From JAJDGF01 sp031549325 (GTDB lineage Bacteria; Bacillota; Clostridia; Christensenellales; Aristaeellaceae), in contig JAVBQA010000076.1 in assembly GCA_031549325.1 (NCBI GenBank), forward strand, positions 1-16,467: a stretch of DNA of 16,467 nt, given 5' to 3'. The position numbers were made by a program, and so were the translations under genes. The first letter of the stretch is position 1; each line of letters begins with the position of its first letter. Under the pieces are notes generated by a model. It did no database searches. It was not told the origin of the DNA and saw only the letters and a list, made by a program, of their open reading frames with translations. Below, one piece after another: positions 7,491 through 14,305 of this stretch.

Positions 7491-8627
7491 TTGCGAGTGG
7501 TGGTGGGCATGTCTGGCGGGGTGGACTCGTCGGTGGCGGCGCTGTTGCTGAAAAGGCAGGGGCACGAGGTCATCGGCGTGTTCATGAACAACTGGGAGGA
7601 GCAGGCAGGCGATGGCGTCTGCACCTCCGAGCGGGACTGGGCCGATGTGCGCGACGTGTGCGCCATTTTGGACATACCATTCTACGCGGTGAATTTCGCC
7701 AGGGAATACAAGGAGCGGGTGTTCGAGCATTTTCTGGCCGAGTACCGGCGGGGCCGCACCCCGAACCCCGACGTGCTGTGCAATCGCGAGATCAAGTTCA
7801 GCGCATTTCTGGATTTCGCGCTGACACTGGGGGCGGACCGGGTGGCCACCGGCCACTTCGCCAACATCGGCTACGCCGACGGCGCCTACAAACTGCTGCG
7901 CAGCGCCGATGAGAACAAGGATCAGACCTATTTTTTGTACATGCTGGGGCAGCGCGCGCTGAAGAGCGCCATGTTCCCAGTGGGCAACATGACAAAGGCG
8001 AAGATCCGGGCGGAAGCCGAGGCGGCGGGTCTGCCCGTCAGTCACAAGAAAGACTCCACCGGCGTGTGCTTCATCGGCGAGCGTGATTTCAAAAACTTCT
8101 TAAAGCAGTACCTGCCGGCCCAGCCGGGCCCAATCGAGACCCCTGACGGCAAGCGGGTGGGTCAGCACGACGGGCTGATGTACTATACTTTGGGCCAGAG
8201 AAGGGGCCTTGGTATCGGCGGCTCGGGCGACGGAAGGCGCTGGTTCGTGGTGGAGAAGGACCTTGCGCGCAACACGCTCGTCGTTGAGCAAGGGGAGGAC
8301 TCGCCCCGGCTTTACACCACAAGCGCGCTGGCCGACCAGCCCCACTGGACCGCAGGTGTGCCGCCCGTGCCGGACGGGGAGGTCCTCGCCTGTCAGGCGC
8401 GCTTTCGCCACCGCCAGCCGCTGCAGGATGTGGCGATCCGGCTGGATGGCGACCTGATCCGGATCGACTTTGCCCAAGCCCAGCGCGCCATTACGCCCGG
8501 TCAGGCCGCCGTGTTTTACTTGGGAGAGGAGTGCATCGGCGGGGGAACGGTGGGGGCGGGGGACGATGCGGGGTGCGGCCCTTCCGCTTTGCCCCAGGGG
8601 TCGTTCCGCGCGCTGTCCCGGCTGTGA
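7491..8627 (+). CDS. mnmA: tRNA-specific 2-thiouridylase MnmA (378 aa)
   Basis: Catalyses sulfur transfer to U34 of the tRNAs for Lys, Glu and Gln, using ATP and a persulfide relay. With a TTG start at 7491 the visible motifs are the PP-loop GMSGGVDSS (6-14), NPDVLCN with catalytic Cys97, the second catalytic Cys193 in STGVCFIGERDF, and the C-terminal GQAAVFY segment. The in-frame ATG at 7476 is rejected as start because the perfect Shine-Dalgarno GGAGGTGA (7478-7485) lies downstream of it and sits five to eight bases before TTG 7491. This also gives the family's usual N-terminus, MRVVVGMSGGVDSS. The last 25 or so residues are a non-conserved tail after the normal end of the family. Confidence 0.95.
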   Translation: MRVVVGMSGGVDSSVAALLLKRQGHEVIGVFMNNWEEQAGDGVCTSERDWADVRDVCAILDIPFYAVNFAREYKERVFEHFLAEYRRGRTPNPDVLCNREIKFSAFLDFALTLGADRVATGHFANIGYADGAYKLLRSADENKDQTYFLYMLGQRALKSAMFPVGNMTKAKIRAEAEAAGLPVSHKKDSTGVCFIGERDFKNFLKQYLPAQPGPIETPDGKRVGQHDGLMYYTLGQRRGLGIGGSGDGRRWFVVEKDLARNTLVVEQGEDSPRLYTTSALADQPHWTAGVPPVPDGEVLACQARFRHRQPLQDVAIRLDGDLIRIDFAQAQRAITPGQAAVFYLGEECIGGGTVGAGDDAGCGPSALPQGSFRALSRL

Positions 8628-8739
8628 TTCCCATGGTCAGGGGGATCTTCGATTCGCTTTTTTGCCTGCCGGACGCGCGCATCTTCGGTTCCCGCCGGGG
8701 CATGCTGCCCCACACCCCAAGAAACAGAGGGAGATAACC

Positions 8740-9789
8740 ATGTATGACATCGCGATTGTCGGGCTGGGTCCGGCCGGCTCTACACTGGCGCGGCTGCTGG
8801 CGAAAAAGCTGAAGGTCGTTGCCCTGGATTTAAAAGATCGTTCGGGCGGCGAGGGGTTTCACAAGCCCTGCGGGGGCCTGCTGGCCACCGACGCCCAGAA
8901 GGCGCTCAGCAAGTTCAGCCTGACGCTGCCCAAGTCCGTGCTGGTCGACCCGCAAATCTTTGCGGTGCAAACGCTGGACACGGGCAGGCGCCTGATGCGA
9001 AACTACCAGAGGTTTTACGTAAACATGGACCGCCACCAGTTCGATCTGTGGCTTATGGGGTTGATTCCGGAGGATGTCAGCGTGCTCGACCGGGCGGCCG
9101 TGTTTGGCATCGAGCGCATCAACGGCGGCTTTCGCGTGCGCTTCCGCCGGGATGGCGAGGCGCGGCAGATCGAGGCGAAGCGCATCGTCGGCGCGGACGG
9201 CGCGAACTCCATCCTGCGCCGGTCGCTGTTTCCGGGCGCGCGCATCCGCAGTTACGTGGCGCTGCAGGCGTGGTATCAGGACAAGAACCCGCGCCCGCTG
9301 TACGCCTGCTTTTTCGACCCGGAGATCACCGACTGCTATGCCTGGAGCATCAGCAAGGACGGCCGGCTGATCGTGGGCGGCGCGTTTCCCAAGGCAGACT
9401 GTAAGCGCCGGTTTGACCTGCTCAAAGAAAAGCTGGTGCGCGAAGGCTATGTGCTGGGCGAGCCGGTCAAAACGGAGGCCTGCGCCGTGCTGCGGCCGCT
9501 GGGTTTCTTTGATTTCGCGACCGGCGCGGACGGCGCGTTCCTGATCGGCGAGGCCGCCGGATTCATCAGCCCCAGCTCGCTGGAGGGCATCAGCTATGCG
9601 CTGGATAGCGCCCGGATCCTCGCCCACGCGCTGGCTGCGCCGAACCCCAACGCCAGCTACGACCGCGCCATGCTCCCGATGCGGCTCAAACTTTCCACGA
9701 AGAACCTCAAGTCTTTGTTCATGTATGTCCCCGCCCTGCGCCGGCTCGTGATGAAGAGCGGCCTGAATAGCATTAAGCTGGTGAAATGA
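8740..9789 (+). CDS. FAD-dependent oxidoreductase, geranylgeranyl reductase-like (349 aa)
   Basis: A flavoprotein of the FixC/geranylgeranyl reductase superfamily (COG0644). Residues 1-31 are a Rossmann dinucleotide-binding fold with GLGPAGS (8-14) and an acidic residue at the end of the second strand. HKPCGGLL (41-48) is the conserved Cys-Gly-Gly element of this group; GADGANS (151-157) and GEAAGFISPSS (from 270) are the second FAD-contacting motifs. Relatives reduce isoprenoid chains or oxidise lipid-like substrates, but the true substrate is not shown by the sequence. The frame is open to 8470, inside mnmA, but ATG 8740 begins the conserved fold and has GAGGGAGAT upstream. The 112 bases after mnmA contain no clear promoter or terminator, so co-transcription with mnmA is possible. 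Confidence 0.85.
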   Translation: MYDIAIVGLGPAGSTLARLLAKKLKVVALDLKDRSGGEGFHKPCGGLLATDAQKALSKFSLTLPKSVLVDPQIFAVQTLDTGRRLMRNYQRFYVNMDRHQFDLWLMGLIPEDVSVLDRAAVFGIERINGGFRVRFRRDGEARQIEAKRIVGADGANSILRRSLFPGARIRSYVALQAWYQDKNPRPLYACFFDPEITDCYAWSISKDGRLIVGGAFPKADCKRRFDLLKEKLVREGYVLGEPVKTEACAVLRPLGFFDFATGADGAFLIGEAAGFISPSSLEGISYALDSARILAHALAAPNPNASYDRAMLPMRLKLSTKNLKSLFMYVPALRRLVMKSGLNSIKLVK

Positions 9790-9827
9790 CCGGAAGCGGC
9801 CGCGCCACCCTAGCCCCCAACCAACGG

Positions 9828-9857
9828 TTTACATGAATCCCCACCCCATGGTAAACT
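9828..9857 (+). promoter_or_regulatory. Promoter for the phosphofructokinase gene
   Basis: TTTACA (9828-9833), an 18-base spacer and TAAACT (9852-9857) give a moderate sigma-A promoter. Predicted transcription start is near 9864, leaving about 17 bases before the start codon, which is preceded by the ribosome binding site AGAGGGGGG. Confidence 0.55.
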
Positions 9858-9880
9858 ATAGAAAAGAGGGGGGGATCTCC

Positions 9881-10948
9881 ATGAAAAAGAGAATCGGGCT
9901 TCTGACGGCCGGCGGCGACTGTCCGGGATTGAACGCGTGCATTCGCGGGGTGGCAAAGGCGGCGTATGAGCTGTTCGACGCCGAGATCGTGGGCATCCAG
10001 GGCGGCTACGGCGGGTTGATTCGGGGCGAGCACCGCGAGATGCATCCGGGCGAGTTTTCCGGGATTCTGAATCTGGGGGGCACGATCCTCGGCACGACCC
10101 GCACGCCGTATCGCGACATGCGGGTCATCGGCGACGACAAGGTGGACAAGGTCGGCGCGATGAAGCAGAACTACGAGAAGATGAAGCTGGACTGCCTGAT
10201 CACGCTGGGCGGCAACGGCACCCACAAGACGGCCAACCTGCTGAGCGAGGAAGGGCTGAACGTGATCGGGTTGCCCAAGACCATCGACAACGACATCTGG
10301 GGCACGGATGTTACGTTCGGGTTCCACACGGCGGCGGGCATCGCCACCGAGGTGATCGACCGCATCCACACCACGGCGGATGCGCACGGCCGCGTGATGG
10401 TGATCGAGCTGATGGGGAACAAGGCCGGATGGCTCACGCTGCAGGCGGGCCTCGCCGGCGGCGCGGACGTTGTGCTGCTGCCCGAGATCCCGTACAACAT
10501 CCAGAGGGTGGCGGCGGCCTGCCAGGCCAGAAGCGCGCGCAAGAAGAGCTTTTCGATCATCGCGGTGGCGGAGGGCGCGCTGTCCACCGAGGAGTCATCC
10601 CAGAAGAAGAAGGACCGCCCGCTTGACGACAATCCCTACCGCACGGTGGCGCACCGGGTGGCCGAGCAAATTCAGGCGCTGACCGGGCTTGAGACGCGCG
10701 CGGTGGTGCCCGGCCACATCCAGCGCGGGGGCAGCCCGTCGCCGTATGACCGCGTGCTCTCCACCGAGTTCGGCGTGTTCGCGGCGCAGCTGATCCGGGA
10801 CAACCGCTATGGCCTGTCGGTGGCGATGAAGGGCAGCGCGGTGGATGCCAACCCGCTCGGCGAGGTGGCGGGAAAGACCAAGCTCGTGCCGCCCGACCAT
10901 CAGCTGGTTCGAACCGCGCGCGACATCGGCATCACGTTCGGCGATTAA
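9881..10948 (+). CDS. pfkA: 6-phosphofructokinase, group III-like (355 aa)
   Basis: Phosphorylates fructose 6-phosphate to the 1,6-bisphosphate in glycolysis. Visible motifs: GGDCPGLNA (11-19) at the phosphoryl-donor site, GGNGT (110-114), PKTIDND (132-138) with catalytic Asp136, and an MGNKAGW segment. PKTIDND with Lys is typical of pyrophosphate-type and mixed group III enzymes. The position that discriminates ATP (Gly) from pyrophosphate (Asp) in GG-D/E-G/D-T is Gly113 here, which favours ATP. The Asn at 112 is unusual. Donor is therefore probably ATP but not certain. The start at 9881 is set by AGAGGGGGG about eight bases upstream and the family N-terminus. No terminator of its own is seen; the tyrS promoter begins eight bases after its stop. 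Confidence 0.92.
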   Translation: MKKRIGLLTAGGDCPGLNACIRGVAKAAYELFDAEIVGIQGGYGGLIRGEHREMHPGEFSGILNLGGTILGTTRTPYRDMRVIGDDKVDKVGAMKQNYEKMKLDCLITLGGNGTHKTANLLSEEGLNVIGLPKTIDNDIWGTDVTFGFHTAAGIATEVIDRIHTTADAHGRVMVIELMGNKAGWLTLQAGLAGGADVVLLPEIPYNIQRVAAACQARSARKKSFSIIAVAEGALSTEESSQKKKDRPLDDNPYRTVAHRVAEQIQALTGLETRAVVPGHIQRGGSPSPYDRVLSTEFGVFAAQLIRDNRYGLSVAMKGSAVDANPLGEVAGKTKLVPPDHQLVRTARDIGITFGD

Positions 10949-10955
10949 ATATTGC

Positions 10956-10984
10956 TTGACATTGCCAAATAACCCTGCTATACT
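10956..10984 (+). promoter_or_regulatory. Consensus promoter of the tyrS operon
   Basis: TTGACA (10956-10961), a 17-base spacer ending TGC (an extended -10) and TATACT (10979-10984) form one of the strongest promoters in the window. Transcription would start near 10991, about 22 bases before the leader peptide start. A strong constitutive promoter followed by an attenuator is the expected design for transcript-level control. Confidence 0.85.
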
Positions 10985-11012
10985 ACCCATAATTCATTTT
11001 CGAGGTGCCGAC

Positions 11013-11093
11013 ATGAGCAACGTCATCCGCGTCTACGGCTGCCAGGTTGTTTCGTATTATTACGAAACGGCTTTGAGTTGCCCTGTGCGCTGA
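11013..11093 (+). CDS. Tyrosine-rich attenuator leader peptide (26 aa)
   Basis: A small gene starting ATG 11013 with GAGGTG (11002-11007) five bases upstream, ending TGA 11091-11093. The peptide contains four Tyr residues, three of them in a row (residues 15-17, codons TAT TAT TAC at 11055-11063, in the context VVSYYYETAL). It has no other recognisable domain. Its position between a consensus promoter and the terminator hairpin before tyrS, and the match of its codons to the amino acid charged by TyrRS, point to a regulatory leader: ribosome stalling at the Tyr codons when charged tRNA-Tyr is short would change RNA folding downstream. No symbol is given because I know of no established name in this lineage. 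Confidence 0.8.
   Translation: MSNVIRVYGCQVVSYYYETALSCPVR
11044..11073 (+). promoter_or_regulatory. Attenuator hairpin 1:2 spanning the Tyr codons
   Basis: GTTTCGTA (11049-11056) pairs perfectly with TACGAAAC (11061-11068) around the loop TTAT. G-U pairs extend the stem outward to AGGTT (11044-11048) with GGCTT (11069-11073). The loop and upper stem are the Tyr codons themselves. The hairpin takes up the 5' part of segment 2, so with no ribosome on the leader it would favour the terminator form; it could also act as a pause structure. Confidence 0.65.
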
Positions 11094-11133
11094 CGGATTT
11101 CGCTCCGGTTCAGTTTCCCGGCGGCTCAAGGCC
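11069..11133 (+). promoter_or_regulatory. Antiterminator pairing (segments 2:3) of the tyrS attenuator
   Basis: GGCTTTGAGTTGCC (11069-11082) can pair over 14 consecutive positions, three of them G-U, with GGCGGCTCAAGGCC (11120-11133). The second segment is also the 5' arm of the terminator, so the two structures exclude each other. A ribosome stalled with the first Tyr codon in its A site would cover to about 11068 and leave segment 2 free. A ribosome at the stop codon (11091-11093) would mask segment 2. Geometry is therefore that of trp/his-type attenuation. Confidence 0.7.
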
Positions 11134-11159
11134 TTAGCGCTTTGGGCCGCTATTTATAT
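11121..11159 (+). terminator. Intrinsic terminator of the tyrS attenuator
   Basis: GCGGCTCAAGGC (11121-11132) pairs with GCTTTGGGCCGC (11139-11150) as a 12-base stem (two G-U pairs) with loop CTTAGC, followed by TATTTATAT (11151-11159). It lies between the leader peptide and the tyrS ribosome binding site. It may also end read-through transcripts from the phosphofructokinase gene. Confidence 0.75.
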
Positions 11160-11212
11160 GCACAGGAAAGGATGATGCAAATGGGGTACTCGAACAGATC
11201 CGCAGGGACGCG

Positions 11213-12418
11213 GTGGCCATCTTCTCGGAGGCCGAGCTCCGCGAAAAGCTGAGCGGTGAACCGCTTCGGATCAAGCTGGGCGCCGACCCATCCCGGCCGG
11301 ACTTGCACCTTGGGCACTCGGTGGTGCTGCGGAAGCTTCGGCTGCTTCAACAGGCCGGGCACGAGGTCGTCTTCGTAATCGGGGACTTTACCGGTATGAT
11401 CGGCGATCCGACCGGGCGCAACAAGGCGCGCGTTCCGCTGAGCTTCGAGCAGACGCGCGCGAATGGCCGCAGCTATTTTGAGCAGGTCACTCGCATCCTG
11501 GATCCGGGGAAGACGCGCATCGCCTACAATTCCGAGTGGCTGGCGGATCTGCGGTTTGACGAGGTGCTTAAGCTGGCGGGCCACTGCACGCTGGCGCGCA
11601 TGCTGGAGCGCGACGATTTCGCCAGGCGGTTCGCGCGGGGGCAGCCCATTGGGCTGCACGAGTTGTTGTATCCGCTGATGCAGGGCTACGATTCAGTGGC
11701 GCTCCGTGCGGACGTCGAGGTCGGGGGCACCGACCAGACGTTCAACCTGCTGGTGGGCCGCGAGTTGCAGCGTGATCACGGCCAACCGCCGCAGGCGGTG
11801 ATCACCTTCCCGCTGTTGCTCGGTCTGGACGGCCGCGAAAAGATGAGCAAGTCGCTGAACAACTACATTGGCATCAGCGAACCGGCGGAGGTCATGTTTG
11901 AAAAATGCATGCGGGTCCCGGACGCGCTGCTGGACGACTACTTCCGCCTGACCAGCGATGTGCCCGAGGCCGAATATGGGCCGCTCATCGGGCGGGACCC
12001 CTACCAGGCGCACTTGCTGTATGCGCGGGAGATCGTTCGGATGTACCACGGCGAGGCGGCGGCGCGAGCCGCGCAAGCGCGTTACGCCCGCATCGCATCG
12101 GGCGGGCCGCCTGGGCAGATGCCGGAACTGCTGCTGCCGGAGCGCGAAATCGGGCTGGTCGAGCTGCTCCGGCGCGCCGGCATGGCGCAGACCAATTCGG
12201 AAGCGCGCCGGCTGATCGAAGGGCGGGGCATCCGGCTGGACGGTGAGCCGGTTTCGGATTTGGGGCTGGTGGTGGCGCGGGATGCCGTGCTCAGCCGGGG
12301 GAAAAATCGGTTCATCAGAATATGCCTCGGGCGGGACGGACCATGCGAGAGGGAAAGCACACAGGCGAATGGATGTGCCGGCGGCGCGGTGCGCGGGACG
12401 GCGAAGAAGGAAGGGTGA
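11213..12418 (+). CDS. tyrS: Tyrosyl-tRNA synthetase, apparent frameshift at the 5' end
   Basis: Charges tRNA-Tyr with tyrosine in the cytoplasm. From GTG 11213 the protein has 401 residues: HLGH (32-35, class I HIGH motif), GDFTGMIGDPTG, the Tyr/tRNA pocket around GGTDQTFNLL (171-180), KMSKS (210-214) and a C-terminal S4-like RNA-binding domain ending at FIRI, then a non-conserved tail of about 30 residues. Conserved coding continues upstream in this frame (VLEQIRRDAVAIF, from 11186) but without a start codon. The ATGs at 11172, 11175 and 11181, which have the good site AGGAAAGG, are in another frame and end at a TGA at 11249. One extra G in the GGGG run (11183-11186) would join them. So the true start is probably 11175 or 11181 with a lost base; GTG 11213 is the fallback. 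Controlled by the upstream attenuator. Confidence 0.9.
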   Translation: MAIFSEAELREKLSGEPLRIKLGADPSRPDLHLGHSVVLRKLRLLQQAGHEVVFVIGDFTGMIGDPTGRNKARVPLSFEQTRANGRSYFEQVTRILDPGKTRIAYNSEWLADLRFDEVLKLAGHCTLARMLERDDFARRFARGQPIGLHELLYPLMQGYDSVALRADVEVGGTDQTFNLLVGRELQRDHGQPPQAVITFPLLLGLDGREKMSKSLNNYIGISEPAEVMFEKCMRVPDALLDDYFRLTSDVPEAEYGPLIGRDPYQAHLLYAREIVRMYHGEAAARAAQARYARIASGGPPGQMPELLLPEREIGLVELLRRAGMAQTNSEARRLIEGRGIRLDGEPVSDLGLVVARDAVLSRGKNRFIRICLGRDGPCERESTQANGCAGGAVRGTAKKEG

Positions 12419-12422
12419 CCTT

Positions 12423-13985
12423 ATGGCGATCAAAATCATGCTGCTGGTTCTGTTCTTTGGGTCGATGGCGGTGATCGGCGTGTACGCGCGGCGCAAAGTC
12501 AAGAGCGTGGGTGATTTCGTGCTGGGCGGGCGCGACGTGGGGCCGTGGCTGACGGCGTTCGCGTATGGCACCACCTATTTTTCCGGGGTGGTGTTCATCG
12601 GCTACGCGGGCCAGTTCGGCTGGAATTTCGGGTTGGCAGCCACCTGGATCGGCATCGGAAACGCGCTGATCGGCTCGCTGATGGCCTGGGTGATCCTAGG
12701 GCGCAGGACGCGCATCATGACGCGCCACCTGCACGCGTCCACCATGCCCGAGTTCTTCGAGAAGCGGTTTGGCTCGCGGCAGATCAAGGTGGTGGCGTCG
12801 GTGATCATCTTCGTGTTCCTGGTGCCGTACTCGGCGTCGGTGTACAAGGGGCTGTCGCAGTTGTTCTCGGCGGCGTTCAACGTGGACTACACCTACTGCA
12901 TCTGGGGCATGGCCATCCTGACGGCGATCTATGTGATACTGGGCGGCTATGTGGCCACGGCCATCAGCGATTTTGTGCAGGGGCTGATCATGCTTGGGGG
13001 GATCTCCGCGGTGATCTACACGGTGCTGAGCGGCCAGGGCGGGTTCACCCAGGCGGTACACACGCTGTCGCAGATTCCGTCTGAAGCAACGCCAGGGCTG
13101 AATGGCGCGTTTGCCTCGTTTTTTGGGCCGAACCCGGCCAGCCTGCTGGGCGTGATCGTGCTGACCAGCCTCGGCACATGGGGGCTGCCTCAGATGGTGC
13201 ATAAGTTCTATGCAATCCGCGATGAGAAGTCCATCAAGTCGGGCACGATCATCTCCACAGTGTTTGCGCTGGTGGTGGCGGGCGGTTCCTACTTCATGGG
13301 CGCGTTCGGCAGGCTGTATGTGAAAGATCTGGCCAGCGTGGGCGGCTTCGACGGCATTGTGCCCACGATGCTGTCCGGGCTGCTCGGAGATTTTCTGATG
13401 GGCGTGGTGGTGTTGCTGGTGTTGTCGGCGTCCATGTCCACGCTGTCCTCGCTGGTGCTCACCAGCTCGTCCACGTTCGTGCTGGATTTTGTGAAGGATC
13501 GATTCAGGAAAGATATGTCGGACAGAACCCAGATGCTGCTGATCCGGCTGATGTGCGCGGGCTTTATCGCGTTGTCGGTGGTGATCGCGCTGAACCCGGG
13601 CTCGCTGATCAGCGCGCTGATGGCGCTGTCCTGGGGCACGCTGGCGGGCGCGTTTCTGGCGCCGTTCCTGTTTGGATTGTTCTGGAAACGCGCCACTGTG
13701 GCAGGCGTGTGGGCCAGCTTCATCGCGGGGATCGCGGTCACGGTGACCAATTTCTTCCTGAATTTAGCGGGCGCGCCGTTCGCGGTGGCGCCGACCGACG
13801 CCGGCGCGATCGCCATGGTGGTTCCGCTTCTGGTGATGCCGCTGGTCAGCCTGCTCACCCGGGCGCCCGGGCAGAAGCTGATCGACGAGGCGTTCTCCGG
13901 GTATGACGAAGTGGTCTCGGTGCGCGAGAAGTATGTGCTGATCTCTGATGAGGAAGAGGCCGGCATGAGCAGGCCCTACCAATGA
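12423..13985 (+). CDS. Sodium:solute symporter family protein (520 aa)
   Basis: An integral membrane transporter of the SSS family (PutP/PanF/SGLT fold), which uses the sodium gradient to import small organic solutes. About 13 hydrophobic segments run through the chain. DFVLGGRDVGPWLTAFAYG (about 31-49) is the family's conserved first-helix region (YFLGGR-type), and GGYVATAISDFVQG (about 174-187) is the SSF signature region. The C-terminal 35 residues are soluble and acidic. ATG 12423 lies four bases after the tyrS stop with AAGGAAGGG upstream, so it is in the tyrS transcript under the same Tyr attenuator. This suggests tyrosine or another aromatic compound as substrate (inference; the sequence motif does not specify it). 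Transcription probably ends at the hairpins after 13993. Confidence 0.88.
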   Translation: MAIKIMLLVLFFGSMAVIGVYARRKVKSVGDFVLGGRDVGPWLTAFAYGTTYFSGVVFIGYAGQFGWNFGLAATWIGIGNALIGSLMAWVILGRRTRIMTRHLHASTMPEFFEKRFGSRQIKVVASVIIFVFLVPYSASVYKGLSQLFSAAFNVDYTYCIWGMAILTAIYVILGGYVATAISDFVQGLIMLGGISAVIYTVLSGQGGFTQAVHTLSQIPSEATPGLNGAFASFFGPNPASLLGVIVLTSLGTWGLPQMVHKFYAIRDEKSIKSGTIISTVFALVVAGGSYFMGAFGRLYVKDLASVGGFDGIVPTMLSGLLGDFLMGVVVLLVLSASMSTLSSLVLTSSSTFVLDFVKDRFRKDMSDRTQMLLIRLMCAGFIALSVVIALNPGSLISALMALSWGTLAGAFLAPFLFGLFWKRATVAGVWASFIAGIAVTVTNFFLNLAGAPFAVAPTDAGAIAMVVPLLVMPLVSLLTRAPGQKLIDEAFSGYDEVVSVREKYVLISDEEEAGMSRPYQ

Positions 13986-13992
13986 CCGAGTG

Positions 13993-14151
13993 ATACCAAT
14001 TCGAAATAGTAACGCCTCGTCGCGCTGGATTTTTTTTCCGCCTTGCGGCGTCGCCCTCCGCTTAGCGTAGCTCTGCTACGCTGTACTCCAGCTCCTTGCA
14101 GGGCGAAAAAACGCTCGCCGCTTTGGAGGCGTTACTATTTTTCATTGGTAT
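13993..14151 (+). repeat. MITE-like palindromic element with 26-bp terminal inverted repeats
   Basis: The left end ATACCAATTCGAAATAGTAA.. (13993-14018) and the reverse complement of the right end (14126-14151) agree at 23 of 26 positions. Nested inside are GCGGCG (14045-14050)/CGCCGC (14116-14121), TCGCCCT (14051-14057)/AGGGCGA (14100-14106) and AGCGTAG (14064-14070)/CTACGCT (14076-14082), so the whole element can fold into one long hairpin. It holds no open reading frame of note. A TA lies near each tip, but no clear target duplication is seen. It begins eight bases after the symporter stop. Non-autonomous mobile repeats and REP-like elements have this form. Confidence 0.7.
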
Positions 14152-14181
14152 GAGGGCCGGCAGCGGGGCCCGGCGTACAAA

Positions 14182-14224
14182 AAAGAACCCCTCCGGTGGC
14201 TTCGGCCGCCAGGAGGGGTTCTTT
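14182..14224. terminator. Bidirectional intrinsic terminator with UUCG loop
   Basis: AAAGAACCCCTCC (14182-14194) pairs with GGAGGGGTTCTTT (14212-14224). The inner part GTGGC-TTCG-GCCGC closes on a UUCG tetraloop. On the minus strand it is followed by a run of T (TTTTTTG), a strong terminator for the coiled-coil gene; on the plus strand the tail TTCTTTCT is adequate for the symporter transcript. It separates two convergent units. Confidence 0.88.
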
Positions 14225-14305
14225 CTGTGATATGACGCTGCGCACTCCGCGGGCCGCCCCTTGAGAATCTCGCCCAAGGAACGGAGTCCCCTTGGAATCC
14301 CCGCC

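Noticed and set aside
8628..8739. Hairpin GGGGCATGCTGCCCC (8697-8711) after mnmA as a terminator
   Set aside because: The stem is only six bases and no T-tract follows. The T-run at about 8658-8663 has no stem before it. Nothing else convincing lies in this gap.
10949..11171. T-box riboswitch before tyrS
   Set aside because: The conserved T-box sequence and stem I features are absent, and the leader is too short. A leader-peptide attenuator explains the region instead.
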